Assembly: GCF_007833215.1 (NCBI RefSeq)
Contig: NZ_CP042239.1
Span: 1,798,001 to 1,862,000, forward strand
Reading direction: 5' to 3'
Length of the DNA stretch: 64,000 nucleotides
From: Sphingomonas suaedae
GTDB lineage: Bacteria > Pseudomonadota > Alphaproteobacteria > Sphingomonadales > Sphingomonadaceae
This document shows positions 29,629-37,933 of the stretch, piece after piece. The first letter of the stretch is position 1. Every line of letters starts with the position of its first letter. The notes under the pieces were generated by a model. The model worked only from the letters and a program-made list of their open reading frames with translations, was not told where the DNA came from and did not search any database. The translations under genes were made by a program, and so were the position numbers.

Positions 29629-30858
29629 ATGGCGTTGTCGGTTGTGGCAATCAAAGCGGCCAAGAGTCGCGACAAGGCGTACAAGCTCAGCGATAGCGAC
29701 GGGCTCTACCTGCTCGTGACGCCTGCGGGCGGTCGCTACTGGCGAATGAACTACCGTCATCTGGGAAAGCAGAAGACCCTCGCATTCGGCGTGTGGCCCG
29801 AAACCGGGCTCGCCGAGGCGCGCGCCGAGCGCGACGCGGCACGTAAGGTACTCGCGCGCGGCGATGATCCAGCCGAGCGGATCAAGCTCGATCGGATCGC
29901 AGCGGCGGTAGCTGCCTCGAACAGCTTTGAAGCTGTGGCCGACGAATGGCTGTCCAAGGTCGAGAAGGAAGGACGCTCATCCGTCACGATGAAGAAGCTG
30001 CGCTGGCTGCTGGGGTTCATCAACGCAGCGATCGGCAAACGCCCCATCGCCTCTATCTCCGCGCAGGAGCTTTTGCTGATGCTCCGCAAGATGGAAGGCA
30101 AAGGCCGCTACGAGACCGCCAAGCGGCTGCGCAGCACCTGCTCGCAGGTGTTCCGATACGCCATCGCGACGGCGCGTGCCGACCGGGATGTCGCAAGCGA
30201 CCTGCGCGGCGCGCTGATCGTGCCGAAGCATGTCCATCGTGCCGCCATCACGACACCCCGAGAGGCTGGCGCGCTGCTGCGTTCGATCGACGCGTTCAAG
30301 GACAGCCCCAATGTCCACGCGGCATTGCGGCTATTGCCGCATGTGTTCGTCCGCCCGGGTGAGCTGCGCTTCGCCGAATGGGCCGATATCGACCTCGACA
30401 AGGCCGTCTGGACGATCCCGGCGCACAAGACGAAGATGCGGCGCGCTCACAGCGTCCCCCTCTCCCGCCAGTCGCTCGCCATCCTCCGCTCAATCGAGCA
30501 TGACGCGGCCGATAAAGGCTTCCTATTTCCGTCGCGAACATCAGCCGATCGACCGATGTCGGAGAACACGATCAACGCCGCCCTGCGCCGGATGGGCTAT
30601 GCTCAGGATCAGATGACCGGACACGGCTTCCGGGCGATGGCTGCAACCCTACTCAATGAAATGGGTCTGTGGCACGCTGACGCGATCGAGAGACAGCTCG
30701 CCCACTGCGACAACAACGCGGTTCGCCGCGCCTACACCCGCGGCGAGTATTGGGACGAACGCGTGCGCATGATGCAGCACTGGTCCGACCATCTCGATTT
30801 CCTCCGAGATGGTGCGACTGTGCTCACGGGCAAATTTGCGCGGGCGGACTGCTCTTAG
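29629..30858 (+). CDS. int: Tyrosine-type site-specific integrase (DUF4102/P4 type)
   Basis: The 409-residue recombinase has an N-terminal DUF4102 arm-binding domain (YKLSDSDGLYLLVTPAGGRYW, residues 17-90), a core-binding helical domain (about 100-200) and a catalytic domain. Catalytic residues are visible: Arg in RPGELRFAEW, HGFR, the His of QLAHCDNNAV and the nucleophile Tyr in AYTRGEYWDE. It directs insertion at tRNA-Glu, 163 bases upstream. GGAG (29617-29620) supports the start. Confidence 0.95.
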   Translation: MALSVVAIKAAKSRDKAYKLSDSDGLYLLVTPAGGRYWRMNYRHLGKQKTLAFGVWPETGLAEARAERDAARKVLARGDDPAERIKLDRIAAAVAASNSFEAVADEWLSKVEKEGRSSVTMKKLRWLLGFINAAIGKRPIASISAQELLLMLRKMEGKGRYETAKRLRSTCSQVFRYAIATARADRDVASDLRGALIVPKHVHRAAITTPREAGALLRSIDAFKDSPNVHAALRLLPHVFVRPGELRFAEWADIDLDKAVWTIPAHKTKMRRAHSVPLSRQSLAILRSIEHDAADKGFLFPSRTSADRPMSENTINAALRRMGYAQDQMTGHGFRAMAATLLNEMGLWHADAIERQLAHCDNNAVRRAYTRGEYWDERVRMMQHWSDHLDFLRDGATVLTGKFARADCS

Positions 30859-31192
30859 CGCAGCGATGCTTGGTCAGCGGTAGCAGCCGGTCGTTTGCCA
30901 TGAACTCGCCGGACTGACGGCTATGCGCCTCAAAAGACGCCGTCGGGCAGGATTAGCACCACTCATGAAACCAGTCGTTGAAGCGCTATCGAAGGCGCAG
31001 TTTCTCGGCCTAGATATTCGCCCCTGCCCCGGCATACACGTCCCACCTCGCGTCGGCGTCGGAATAGTAGGAAGGTTAGACGCGCGTGTGCTACAATGCG
31101 CGTAAGGTCGAGTCCGCCAGTCACAATGCGTACGGCCGCGCGCCCTACTTGGGACTTCATTCTGGAGAACCTACGGGCGGGAAGGACTCCAT
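30859..31192. other. Intergenic region without a credible gene
   Basis: About 330 bases between the integrase and the sensor kinase. A 60-codon frame at 30923-31105 is arginine-rich at its start, has no ribosome binding site and does not look like a protein. No promoter or repeat could be singled out. Confidence 0.5.
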
Positions 31193-32254
31193 ATGCCTGC
31201 AGCAACGCCCGAAACTCCCCAGCTGAGCCTGAATCTTGCGATGGCCGTTGTTGCCTCATCACACGCACCAGTGTTGTTGCTGGACGCGAATCGTGTGGTG
31301 GTGGGTGCCAGCCAAGCCTTCTGCGATGCGTTCGACATCGACCCCGACACGGTCATGGGCCAAGAGTTTTCGAAGCTGGGTGGAGGCGAGTGGGCTGTCG
31401 CTCAGCTCCAATCCCTGATGAAGGCGACCGCATCTGGCCTGGCCGAGGTGAAGAACTACGAATTCGACCTGAAGCGGGAGGGCCGCGCGGCGCGCTGTCT
31501 GGTCCTCAACGCCCACAAGCTCAATTACGGCGAGGGCGAACCCATCCGGCTGTTGCTCGCTATTGCCGACGTTACCGACGCTCGCATCGCTGAAAAGATG
31601 ACTGAGGATCTGATTCGAGACAAAGGAACCCTGCTCCAGGAGTTGCAGCACCGTGTCGCCAACAGTCTGCAGATCATCGCCAGCGTATTGATGCAGAGCG
31701 CAAAGCGGGTGCAGTCGGACGAGGCGCGCAAGCATCTCCACGAAGCCCACCACCGCGTCATGTCGGTTGCCGCCATCCAGAAGCAGCTCGCCGTCTCCTC
31801 GATCGACCGTGTCAGCCTGAAGCCCTATTTGACCCAGCTGTGCGAAAGCATTGGCGCATCGATGATCCACGACCCCGACCAGATCAGCCTCGAGGTCTCC
31901 AGCGACGAGAGCCGCGTCAGTGCCGAAGTATCGGTCAGCCTTGGTCTCATCGTCACCGAACTGGTTATCAACGCACTGAAGCATGCGTTTCCCGAAGGGC
32001 GACAGGGCAAGATCATAGTGGACTATGGTAGTGAGGGACCCGCCTGGACCCTATCGGTGGTGGACGATGGCGTTGGTATGCCGAAGGCGCCAACCCAAGC
32101 TGCAGCGAAGGCTGGCTTAGGCACGAACATCGTCCAGGCGCTCGCCAAGCAGCTGGAGGCGCGTATCACTATCTTCGACGCGGAACCCGGAACCGCAGTA
32201 TCGCTGGAGCATGGCGATGCGGAGACTGAGGATTTGGCGCCTGAAGCCGTTTAG
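31193..32254 (+). CDS. Sensor histidine kinase, HWE/HisKA_2 family with PAS-like domain
   Basis: The 353-residue soluble kinase has a PAS-like sensor domain (SSHAPVLLLDANRVVVGASQ, residues 20-130). The dimerisation segment LLQELQHRVANSLQIIASVL, near residue 150, carries the phospho-accepting His. The HATPase domain follows (LIVTELVINALKHAFPEG, VVDDGVGMP, GLGTNIVQALA). Kinases of this family often act in light or general stress signalling in alphaproteobacteria. Two single-domain response regulators are encoded convergently downstream. No membrane segment, so a cytoplasmic signal is likely. Confidence 0.9.
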   Translation: MPAATPETPQLSLNLAMAVVASSHAPVLLLDANRVVVGASQAFCDAFDIDPDTVMGQEFSKLGGGEWAVAQLQSLMKATASGLAEVKNYEFDLKREGRAARCLVLNAHKLNYGEGEPIRLLLAIADVTDARIAEKMTEDLIRDKGTLLQELQHRVANSLQIIASVLMQSAKRVQSDEARKHLHEAHHRVMSVAAIQKQLAVSSIDRVSLKPYLTQLCESIGASMIHDPDQISLEVSSDESRVSAEVSVSLGLIVTELVINALKHAFPEGRQGKIIVDYGSEGPAWTLSVVDDGVGMPKAPTQAAAKAGLGTNIVQALAKQLEARITIFDAEPGTAVSLEHGDAETEDLAPEAV

Positions 32255-32308
32255 GGATGGCGAAGCTCCAACAGTAACTGTGGCGCGCCATCGTTCAGAG
32301 ATGAGGCC

Positions 32309-32689
32309 TCAGCCCCTGTCGCGCGACGCGAGCATCCGGCGGATGCGGTTCAGTACCAGTTGATGGTCGTACGGCTTCGCAATATCAGGTCCTTGTTCGC
32401 AAAGATTGCCCGCCTTTTCGGCCGCCATATCGACGGAACCGGCGAGAACCACCGCGACACCGGGTTGAACCTCGCGGACCCAACTCGCGAGGGCAAAGCC
32501 TCCATCGCCCGCGGCATCCGCGAGAATGACATCGATCGAGCTGGCGGCGGCCTGGACATGCTGCCGCGCCTCCGTCGCGCCGCTCGCCTCGAGAACATGA
32601 TAGCCGCATTCGCGGAGATACTCCGCCAGCGGGCTCCGGATCAGGATATCGGATTCGACCAAAAGAACGATGCGCTTGCTGTTGCCCAT
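32309..32689 (-). CDS. Single-domain response regulator
   Basis: The 126-residue receiver domain begins MGNSKRIVLLVESDILIRSP; the acidic pocket is partly altered (VESD for the usual ED pair). The phospho-acceptor Asp is in VILADAAGDGGF and the conserved Lys in DIAKPYDHQ. There is no output domain. Its ATG overlaps the preceding regulator's TGA (TGATG), so the two are co-translated. It probably receives phosphate from the kinase at 31193. Confidence 0.85.
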   Translation of the reverse strand: MGNSKRIVLLVESDILIRSPLAEYLRECGYHVLEASGATEARQHVQAAASSIDVILADAAGDGGFALASWVREVQPGVAVVLAGSVDMAAEKAGNLCEQGPDIAKPYDHQLVLNRIRRMLASRDRG

Positions 32690-33120
32690 CAATCCTCTTG
32701 GCCTCGCGGTGCCACTCCGAGGGTCTTGAAGACGAGCGAAACTGCTTCCGCCAGTCGATAGGGTTTGGGGACAAATGCGCTCAGCTGGGTTACTGTGTCC
32801 GGCACGATGTTCCCTGAGGTCAGGATGACGGGAAGCGCCGGATTTGCAGCGCGCAGGGACGCGGCCAGAGCGATCCCGTTCATCGAGCCTGGCATCTGGA
32901 TGTCCGAGAACACAAGATCGATGTTGCGGTTGACCTGCGCATAGGCGAGCGCCTCATCCGCGTTGGCTGCCTCCACGACGGTGAAACCCACGTCGCGCAA
33001 TTCATCTGCGAGGAGCGAGCGTAGGAATGGCTCATCCTCGACGACGAGGACATAGATCGGCCAGACCTCGTCATCCCGTTCTAGCGCCTGCATTTTGTTG
33101 TTTGCCCCCTCTGTGGACAT
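32689..33120 (-). CDS. Single-domain response regulator
   Basis: The 143-residue CheY-like receiver has a 20-residue polar N-terminal extension. The acidic pair is in VLVVEDEPFLRSLLADEL, the phospho-acceptor Asp in LVFSDIQMPGSMNGIALA, then LTSG and the Lys of FVPKPYRLAEAV. No output domain. It is the first gene of a two-regulator unit facing the HWE kinase. Confidence 0.9.
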   Translation of the reverse strand: MSTEGANNKMQALERDDEVWPIYVLVVEDEPFLRSLLADELRDVGFTVVEAANADEALAYAQVNRNIDLVFSDIQMPGSMNGIALAASLRAANPALPVILTSGNIVPDTVTQLSAFVPKPYRLAEAVSLVFKTLGVAPRGQED

Positions 33121-33274
33121 AAGACTCCTGCCGCGCGTCTAAAGTTCCTCTACTCTCGCATGGTCGTGCAGTGAACACAGGGTCGCATGATTACGATATG
33201 CCCGGCCGCACGCTAAACACCTTTGCTGCCGACAATCGTTAACAGCCGCCCCGCGCTCGAGGGATCAGGCAATA

Positions 33275-33480
33275 TCAGCTTGTCGCTAAGCATCTTGCGG
33301 AAGTCCGTTTCGTCCAGAGTGGCACGGCGAAGAGATAGCCTTGGCCTACCGCGCAGCCGAGCGTCTGCATGATCGCGCGCTCGGCCTCGGTCTCGATGCC
33401 CTCTGCCGGTGCAAGTCGATCCATAGGTTCGACAGCCAGCACCGCACCGGACTGGTTGGGGATGGCGGCTATCTCGAGCT
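33275..33480 (-). pseudogene. EAL-domain (c-di-GMP phosphodiesterase) C-terminal remnant
   Basis: Read on the minus strand, one frame gives AEGIETEAERAIMQTLGCAV and then GQGYLFAVPLW before a stop, the unmistakable end of an EAL domain. Upstream sequence soon loses similarity and no start or N-terminal motifs (EAL, DDFG) are found. It is a decayed gene fragment in the 526-base space between the response regulators and the sigma factor; nothing else was recognised there. Confidence 0.7.
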
Positions 33481-33649
33481 GATCGCCTGAAACCTGCCGA
33501 TCTGCAATCGGCCCACAAGCTGCCGGACTGGTTTCGACGTGAACTGCCAGTCGGTAAAGCGCCCTAGTTTCCGCCGTTCGGACTCCTTTCTGGCATTCCT
33601 AAAAGCGGCCGTTCTGCGCGGTTCAGCGGCGGAGCCTTGATTGGTTGAT

Positions 33650-34558
33650 CTAGCCGATCATGTTGCCTGCCAGATGCTGCAACTTGTCAGGATTACGAAC
33701 GATGTAGATTGCCGCGATCTTGCCGCCGCGTATATCGAGCGCGGTGGTCTGCACGAGGCCGCGGTCGACGCTGATGTAGCCAGGCAGACCATCGATTTCC
33801 GCAGTGCGCAGCAGTTCGGCGACCGGAGCGTTCTTGCGCCGCAGTCCAGCGAACAAGCGCAGCGCGCGATCAACACCGCGAATAACGTTGCGGAAGGCCA
33901 AGACCTTTCCGCCGCCGTCCGAGTGGATCTCGACATCTTGGGCAAGCAGCGATGCGAGCGAAGCAGTATCCCCATCGCGTGCGGCGACGAAGAATGCCTG
34001 TGTAATCCGGCTTGCCTCGGCTGCTTCCACGCTGAAACGCGGCCGAGCGGCCTGGACATGCTTGCGCGCTCGAGACGCCAACTGACGCACCGCCGCTGGC
34101 TCGCGGCTGAGCGCGACAGCAACGTCGCTCAACGCAACGTCGAACACGTCGTGGAGCAGGAAGGCTGCGCGTTCCAGCGGCGACAGGCGCTCCATGGCAA
34201 GCATCAGCGTCACCGTGATATCGTCGGCAATCGTTTCATCGGGATCGATCGAGCCCACCAATGGGTCCGGCAACCACGGGCCGATGTAGGTTTCCCGGCG
34301 CGAACGAGCGGATTTAAGACGGTCGAGGCACAGTCGCGTGACGATCCGCGTCAAATAGGCGGCGGGTGAATCGACACTGCCGTCGACCTGCTCCCATTTG
34401 AGCCACGCATCCTGCACGACATCCTCAGCTTCGCTGAATGAACCGAGCATTCGATATGCCAAGCGGATAAGCCGCTTACGCTCGTGCTGGAAGTCAGCCA
34501 GGCGAGAGCTTGGTTCGATCGGATTTCCGGCCATCTCCACGCTGTCGATCCTCGTCAT
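33650..34558 (-). CDS. ECF41-family RNA polymerase sigma factor (SigJ-like)
   Basis: The 302-residue protein has sigma region 2 (LIRLAYRMLGSFSEAEDVVQD, residues 27-95) and region 4 (MERLSPLERAAFLLHDVF, residues 135-190). A C-terminal NTF2/SnoaL-like extension regulates activity in place of an anti-sigma factor. The three ECF41 signatures are present: WLPDPL in the linker, DGGGK in the extension and NPDKL near the end. The divergent neighbours are carboxymuconolactone-decarboxylase-family genes, the standard ECF41 targets. A consensus ECF41 promoter precedes it. The ATG at 34558 was chosen by spacing to GGAG. Confidence 0.93.
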   Translation of the reverse strand: MTRIDSVEMAGNPIEPSSRLADFQHERKRLIRLAYRMLGSFSEAEDVVQDAWLKWEQVDGSVDSPAAYLTRIVTRLCLDRLKSARSRRETYIGPWLPDPLVGSIDPDETIADDITVTLMLAMERLSPLERAAFLLHDVFDVALSDVAVALSREPAAVRQLASRARKHVQAARPRFSVEAAEASRITQAFFVAARDGDTASLASLLAQDVEIHSDGGGKVLAFRNVIRGVDRALRLFAGLRRKNAPVAELLRTAEIDGLPGYISVDRGLVQTTALDIRGGKIAAIYIVRNPDKLQHLAGNMIG

Positions 34559-34588
34559 CTTGTATAGCTCCGCTAGTCTCCTTGATCT

Positions 34589-34615
34589 GACGAGCCAGCC
34601 CGGCGCAGTGTGACA
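34589..34615 (-). promoter_or_regulatory. ECF41-type promoter driving the sigma factor gene
   Basis: On the minus strand TGTCACA (34615-34609) is followed by exactly 16 bases and CGTC (34592-34589), the reported ECF41 promoter pattern. It lies about 30 bases before the sigma factor start, which implies autoregulation. Confidence 0.8.
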
Positions 34616-34648
34616 TGATCGCTGCGAGAGCGAAAATTTCTTTGTTCA

Positions 34649-34675
34649 TGTCACATCGCGGGAGCCCGCCTCGTC
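34649..34675 (+). promoter_or_regulatory. ECF41-type promoter driving the CMD genes
   Basis: TGTCACA (34649-34655), a 16-base spacer and CGTC (34672-34675) precede the first carboxymuconolactone-decarboxylase-family gene by 46 bases. Same elements and spacing as the divergent promoter at 34589-34615. Confidence 0.85.
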
Positions 34676-34721
34676 AGTGCAGCGAGCGTCGACTGGGCGC
34701 TGCTGCGAAAGGAACGATGGC

Positions 34722-35177
34722 ATGAACGAGATCAAGCGCCTGGTTTGGCATGAAGTGGCGCCGAAGGGCGCTCAGGCACTGTTCGGCGTGCATCACTACA
34801 TCACGACCGACACCAATCTGCCAGAAGAGATGATCCACCTCGTGTTCCTGCGTGTGTCGCAGATCAACGGCTGCGCACATTGCATCGACTTGCATACGCG
34901 CGACCTGCTCAAGACGATGCCGCTCGACAAAGTAGTGCTGCTGCCGGTCTGGGCTGAGGTGCCGCACCTGTTCGATCCGCAATATCGCGCAGCGCTTGCC
35001 TGGGCCGAGGAGGTCACGCGGGTCAGCGAAACCCATGCTGCGGACGAGGCTTATGCCGCCGCAGCGGCAGCGTTCGAGCCGCGCGACCTAGTCGACCTGA
35101 CGATCGCAATCGCGGCGATGAACGCCTTCAATCGCCTTGGCGCGCCATTCCGCTTGCCGGCGAAAGCCAGGCCCTGA
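34722..35177 (+). CDS. Carboxymuconolactone decarboxylase/AhpD-family protein
   Basis: The 151-residue all-alpha protein carries the AhpD-like thiol motif INGCAHCIDLHTRDLLK (CxxC with a nearby His, about residues 46-56), expected for peroxidase or disulfide chemistry. It is the first gene under the ECF41-type promoter and is followed 27 bases later by a paralogue. Genes of this family are the usual partners of ECF41 sigma factors; the physiological substrate is unknown. AAAGGA precedes the ATG. Confidence 0.9.
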   Translation: MNEIKRLVWHEVAPKGAQALFGVHHYITTDTNLPEEMIHLVFLRVSQINGCAHCIDLHTRDLLKTMPLDKVVLLPVWAEVPHLFDPQYRAALAWAEEVTRVSETHAADEAYAAAAAAFEPRDLVDLTIAIAAMNAFNRLGAPFRLPAKARP

Positions 35178-35204
35178 CCCTCTCCGACAGATTGGACCAA
35201 AACG

Positions 35205-35684
35205 ATGACCGAAAGACTGAACCACATGCGGCAAGTACCGGCGCTGACGCAGAAGCTGACGGAGCTCACCTTCGCACTCAAGAAGGGCACGGTCGAGCAG
35301 ACAATCCTGAGCTTCGTCGAGATTCGCGCGTCACAGCTCAATAGCTGCGCCTTCTGCCTCGATATGCACATCAAGCAAGCAAAGCTCCACAACGAGCGCG
35401 AGCTTCGTATCCACCACGTCGCGATCTGGCGTGAGTCGACTTTGTTCAATGATCGTGAGCGTGCCGCGCTGGAATGGACTGAAGCGCTGACCCGGCTGTC
35501 CCCGCACGGAGTGTCGGACGAAATCTACGCTGCGGTGCGTGCACAGTTTTCGGAAGATGAGCTGGTCTATCTCACCTACATGGTGATGGTGATCAATGCC
35601 TGGAACCGTGCCTCAATCGCGTTCCAGTCGGTGCCCGGCTCACAGGACAAAGCCTTTGGGCTGGACAAGGCGGGCTTATCCTAA
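35205..35684 (+). CDS. Carboxymuconolactone decarboxylase/AhpD-family protein, second copy
   Basis: The 159-residue paralogue of the upstream gene has the thiol motif LNSCAFCLDMHIKQA near residue 50 and the family helix SDEIYAAVRAQFSEDELV. Its N-terminal MTERLNHMRQVPALTQKLTEL differs from the first copy. It is probably co-transcribed with it under ECF41 control. Two CMD genes in tandem suggest a heteromeric or sequential peroxide-handling role, which is inference only. Confidence 0.9.
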   Translation: MTERLNHMRQVPALTQKLTELTFALKKGTVEQTILSFVEIRASQLNSCAFCLDMHIKQAKLHNERELRIHHVAIWRESTLFNDRERAALEWTEALTRLSPHGVSDEIYAAVRAQFSEDELVYLTYMVMVINAWNRASIAFQSVPGSQDKAFGLDKAGLS

Positions 35685-35737
35685 TCGGAAGTGCCCGGTC
35701 CTGCTCAAGCGAACGATTATCGACACGTCGGCATTCC

Positions 35738-35758
35738 GCCCCAATATCGGGCATTCAG
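35738..35758 (-). repeat. Short dispersed repeat, copy A
   Basis: On the minus strand GAATGCCCGATATTGGGGCG matches GAATGTCCAATATTAGGGCG at 42242-42261 in 17 of 20 positions. Both copies lie in spaces between cargo modules of the island. Confidence 0.45.
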
Positions 35759-35910
35759 CGCCGCCCCGCCGGTTCCCAAAAGCGGAAGAACCTTCGGCTG
35801 GGCCGTGCACGGGAGCCTATCGTCCCGACATCAGGCATTCCTCAGTTTAGGTGCCGCTGCCAGAAGCTGCCGAGCGCGAGAGTGCGCGTTTGATAGGTGG
35901 AGCCGAATTG

Positions 35911-36309
35911 ATGCCGCAGCGACTGAATTTAACCGCGCTTTTAGTCGATGAGTACGACAGGGCGCTTTCCTTCTATGTAGGTACACTGGGCTTTGAACTG
36001 CGCGAAGATACACCCCTCACGCCGGAAAAGCGTTGGGTGGTCGTAGCTCCGTCTGGATCTGCAAACGGCCTCCTCCTCGCACGCGCCGCAGACGACCGAC
36101 AACGCGAGGCGATCGGTAACCAGAGTGGGGGTCGCGTGTTCCTGTTTCTCGAAACCGACGACTTTGAACGTGACCACCGCGCGTATACAGAGCGAGGCGT
36201 CCGGTTCACTGAGCCTGCCCGGAATGAGCCGTACGGGAAAGTCGCCGTGTTCGAGGACATCTACGGCAATCGATGGGACCTGATCCAACCAAGCTCCACC
36301 GATGGGTAA
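35911..36309 (+). CDS. VOC-family (glyoxalase/bleomycin-resistance fold) protein
   Basis: The 132-residue single-domain VOC protein begins MPQRLNLTALLVDEYDRALSFYVGTLGFEL, with DRALSFY typical of the family. It ends with YGKVAVFEDIYGNRWDLIQP, containing the metal-ligand Glu and the GNRWDL motif. Such proteins include glyoxalases, dioxygenases and antibiotic-binding proteins; the substrate cannot be told. GGTGGAG upstream of 35911 decided the start. Confidence 0.88.
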   Translation: MPQRLNLTALLVDEYDRALSFYVGTLGFELREDTPLTPEKRWVVVAPSGSANGLLLARAADDRQREAIGNQSGGRVFLFLETDDFERDHRAYTERGVRFTEPARNEPYGKVAVFEDIYGNRWDLIQPSSTDG

Positions 36310-36313
36310 CGCT

Positions 36314-36862
36314 TCAGCTGGCGGACGTTCTGGAGGATGCGGTCACAATGCGAACGATCGCGTCGGCTGCTTCGGTTGGCGGAAGCGCCGCTGTGTCGAT
36401 GCGTAGCGCCGGTTCAGGCATCGATTTCATGCAAGCGACCATCGAAGGCCTAAGCTCACGAAGCACGTCCAACGAGCGCAGCTTGCCAAACCGCTCGCGC
36501 GAGGGGTTCACAAGGCGTCGCTCTTGCTCTGTTTCGTCCAGCTCGAGCGCGATATAAGTGACCTGTCCTCCGGCGTCGGCAACCATGCTCGAAACGCGGG
36601 ATGCGAAATCTAAGGGGACACTGGGTTCTGGTGCGAATGTGAAAATCAACGATCGCCCCGAAATGGCTGCGGCGGAGATCGTCTCTAACCAGAATCGCTG
36701 CCTTAGACGGACGAATTCGGGCGAGCCGAAAGGAAATACGGCGCCGACGGCATCCACGATCAGGTGATTGTGGAACAGGGGTAAGCCCATCCGCTCAGCT
36801 ACTAGCCGGCCGATCGTCAGCTTGCCGCTGGCAAGGGGCCCATAGATGAAGATCAAGCGCAT
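36314..36862 (-). CDS. P-loop kinase-like protein
   Basis: The 182-residue product has an N-terminal Walker A MRLIFIYGPLASGKLTIGRL and a domain pattern like small-molecule or shikimate-type kinases (LPLFHNHLIVDAVGAVF). A lid region ERRLVNPSRERFGKL and a C-terminal helix IDTAALPPTEAADAIVRIV follow. The substrate is unknown. The start at 36862 places the P-loop near the terminus as in the family. It is convergent with the VOC gene, four bases away. Confidence 0.75.
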   Translation of the reverse strand: MRLIFIYGPLASGKLTIGRLVAERMGLPLFHNHLIVDAVGAVFPFGSPEFVRLRQRFWLETISAAAISGRSLIFTFAPEPSVPLDFASRVSSMVADAGGQVTYIALELDETEQERRLVNPSRERFGKLRSLDVLRELRPSMVACMKSMPEPALRIDTAALPPTEAADAIVRIVTASSRTSAS

Positions 36863-37017
36863 TACGATGCGGTACCAGCGTCGTCGAAACCCTTCCACCT
36901 GCGAGTGAAAATGACAGCTATTGCCGGTTTGAAATACAAGAGCCGTTCCTCACCTACCTACCCACGCACGGACATCTCGCCTCCGGGGCGGGCTTCCTGG
37001 CAGCGGAGGCGCTGACA

Positions 37018-37560
37018 ATGAATAGCGGATCTCGCCATGTGATCCTCTCCGGCTGCTCCGGTGCGGGAAAATCCACCCTCCTCAACGAACTCGCCTACCG
37101 GGGCTTTGATACGGTGACGGAACCTGGCCGCCGTATTGTGATCGAGGAGCTCCGCGGTGACGGCAAGGCCCTCCCTTGGGTGGATCCGGCTGCTTTTGCG
37201 ACACGTGCCATCGAAGTTGCTGTCCAAGACCTCCGACTTTCTGGCGACGGGAGTAGCTGGACATTTTTTGATCGTAGCCTCGTTGACGCGGCCGTGGCAC
37301 TTCAACATGCGACGGGCCATGTGGCGTCGGTCACGCTGGCCCCTTTCCCACGCTATCATCGGCGCGTCTTTTTGACGCCTCCATGGCCGGAGATTTACTT
37401 GCAAGATCAGGAGCGCCAGCATGGCATGGAAGAAGCCGTTGCTGAATACGATCGCCTGCTGAGGGCTTACAGCGATCTTGGCTACGACCCGCTGGTCCTT
37501 CCAAAGACCACAGTCAGCGAACGGGCCTCCTTCGTTTTAAGCCGGCTTGAAGAGCTGTAG
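37018..37560 (+). CDS. AAA_28-type ATP/GTP-binding kinase-like protein
   Basis: The 180-residue protein starts MNSGSRHVILSGCSGAGKSTLL with Walker A, continues FDTVTEPGRRIVIEELRGDG and has the Walker-B-like TFFDRSLVDAAVAL. It matches the small AAA_28 (NadR-like P-loop) family. RHGMEEAVAEYDRLLRAYSDLGYD-like sequence near the end is typical. GGAGG (37004-37008) supports the start. No substrate or link to the neighbouring Pycsar locus is evident. Confidence 0.82.
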   Translation: MNSGSRHVILSGCSGAGKSTLLNELAYRGFDTVTEPGRRIVIEELRGDGKALPWVDPAAFATRAIEVAVQDLRLSGDGSSWTFFDRSLVDAAVALQHATGHVASVTLAPFPRYHRRVFLTPPWPEIYLQDQERQHGMEEAVAEYDRLLRAYSDLGYDPLVLPKTTVSERASFVLSRLEEL

Positions 37561-37837
37561 CGTCAGCTTTCCACCTGCGGATCTCTGAAATCCGCCAGTC
37601 CGCTTCCGGCCCAGTTTCCGCCATTTCCTCATGCGATCTGGGGGCGACCGGCTTTGGGCCGTTTCCTGACTGGCAGCTTTGAAAGTGAATATCATGCGAC
37701 ACGGTCACTCTAGCGAGAGCAACAGTTGCCCATCGCTCGCACCGTGCTGCTCCTAGTTTGGTGGGACGAGAAGGCCAATACGCACAAAACTCAACACAAT
37801 GTTCGCTAACGGCAAGGCAGCAGCGGAAGGCCGAACA
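37561..37837. other. Intergenic region with a 55-bp island repeat
   Basis: Contains the 55-base repeat at 37607-37661 (CGGCCCAGTTTCCGCCATTT at its left end) and otherwise no credible gene before the Pycsar leader frame. The repeat recurs at 59677-59731 and, inverted and diverged, at 52514-52568. Confidence 0.6.
37607..37661 (+). repeat. 55-bp island repeat, copy 1
   Basis: It starts CGGCCCAG and ends TTTGGGCCG, so its ends are short inverted repeats. Copy 2 at 59677-59731 differs at 4 of 55 positions. Confidence 0.8.
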
Positions 37838-37933
37838 ATGCAGGCGGAGCGCGAACGCGATCAGCTCTCGAACCTCGTGTATCATACCTTGAGCATCGAC
37901 GACGTGGTGCTAGAACAAGCGCTGTGTCTGTGA
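37838..37933 (+). CDS. Possible 31-residue leader peptide ahead of the Pycsar cyclase
   Basis: A short frame MQAERERDQLSNLVYHTLSI continues to a TGA at 37931-37933 that overlaps the GTG at 37930 of the cyclase gene (GTGA). GGAAGG (37825-37830) is at a good distance. An ATG at 37799 would make it 44 residues. It may only serve translational coupling, or may be a chance frame. Confidence 0.35.
   Translation: MQAERERDQLSNLVYHTLSIDDVVLEQALCL

Noticed and set aside
29425..29760. Minus-strand frame ending in VTPTGIEPVFQP
   Set aside because: The end is a translation of the tRNA-Glu gene, a common annotation artefact; the rest overlaps the integrase start.
33483..33560. Plus-strand fragment reading KLPDWFRRELPVGKAP before a stop
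   Set aside because: Protein-like for about 25 codons only, without a start; it overlaps the EAL remnant region and is too short to assign.
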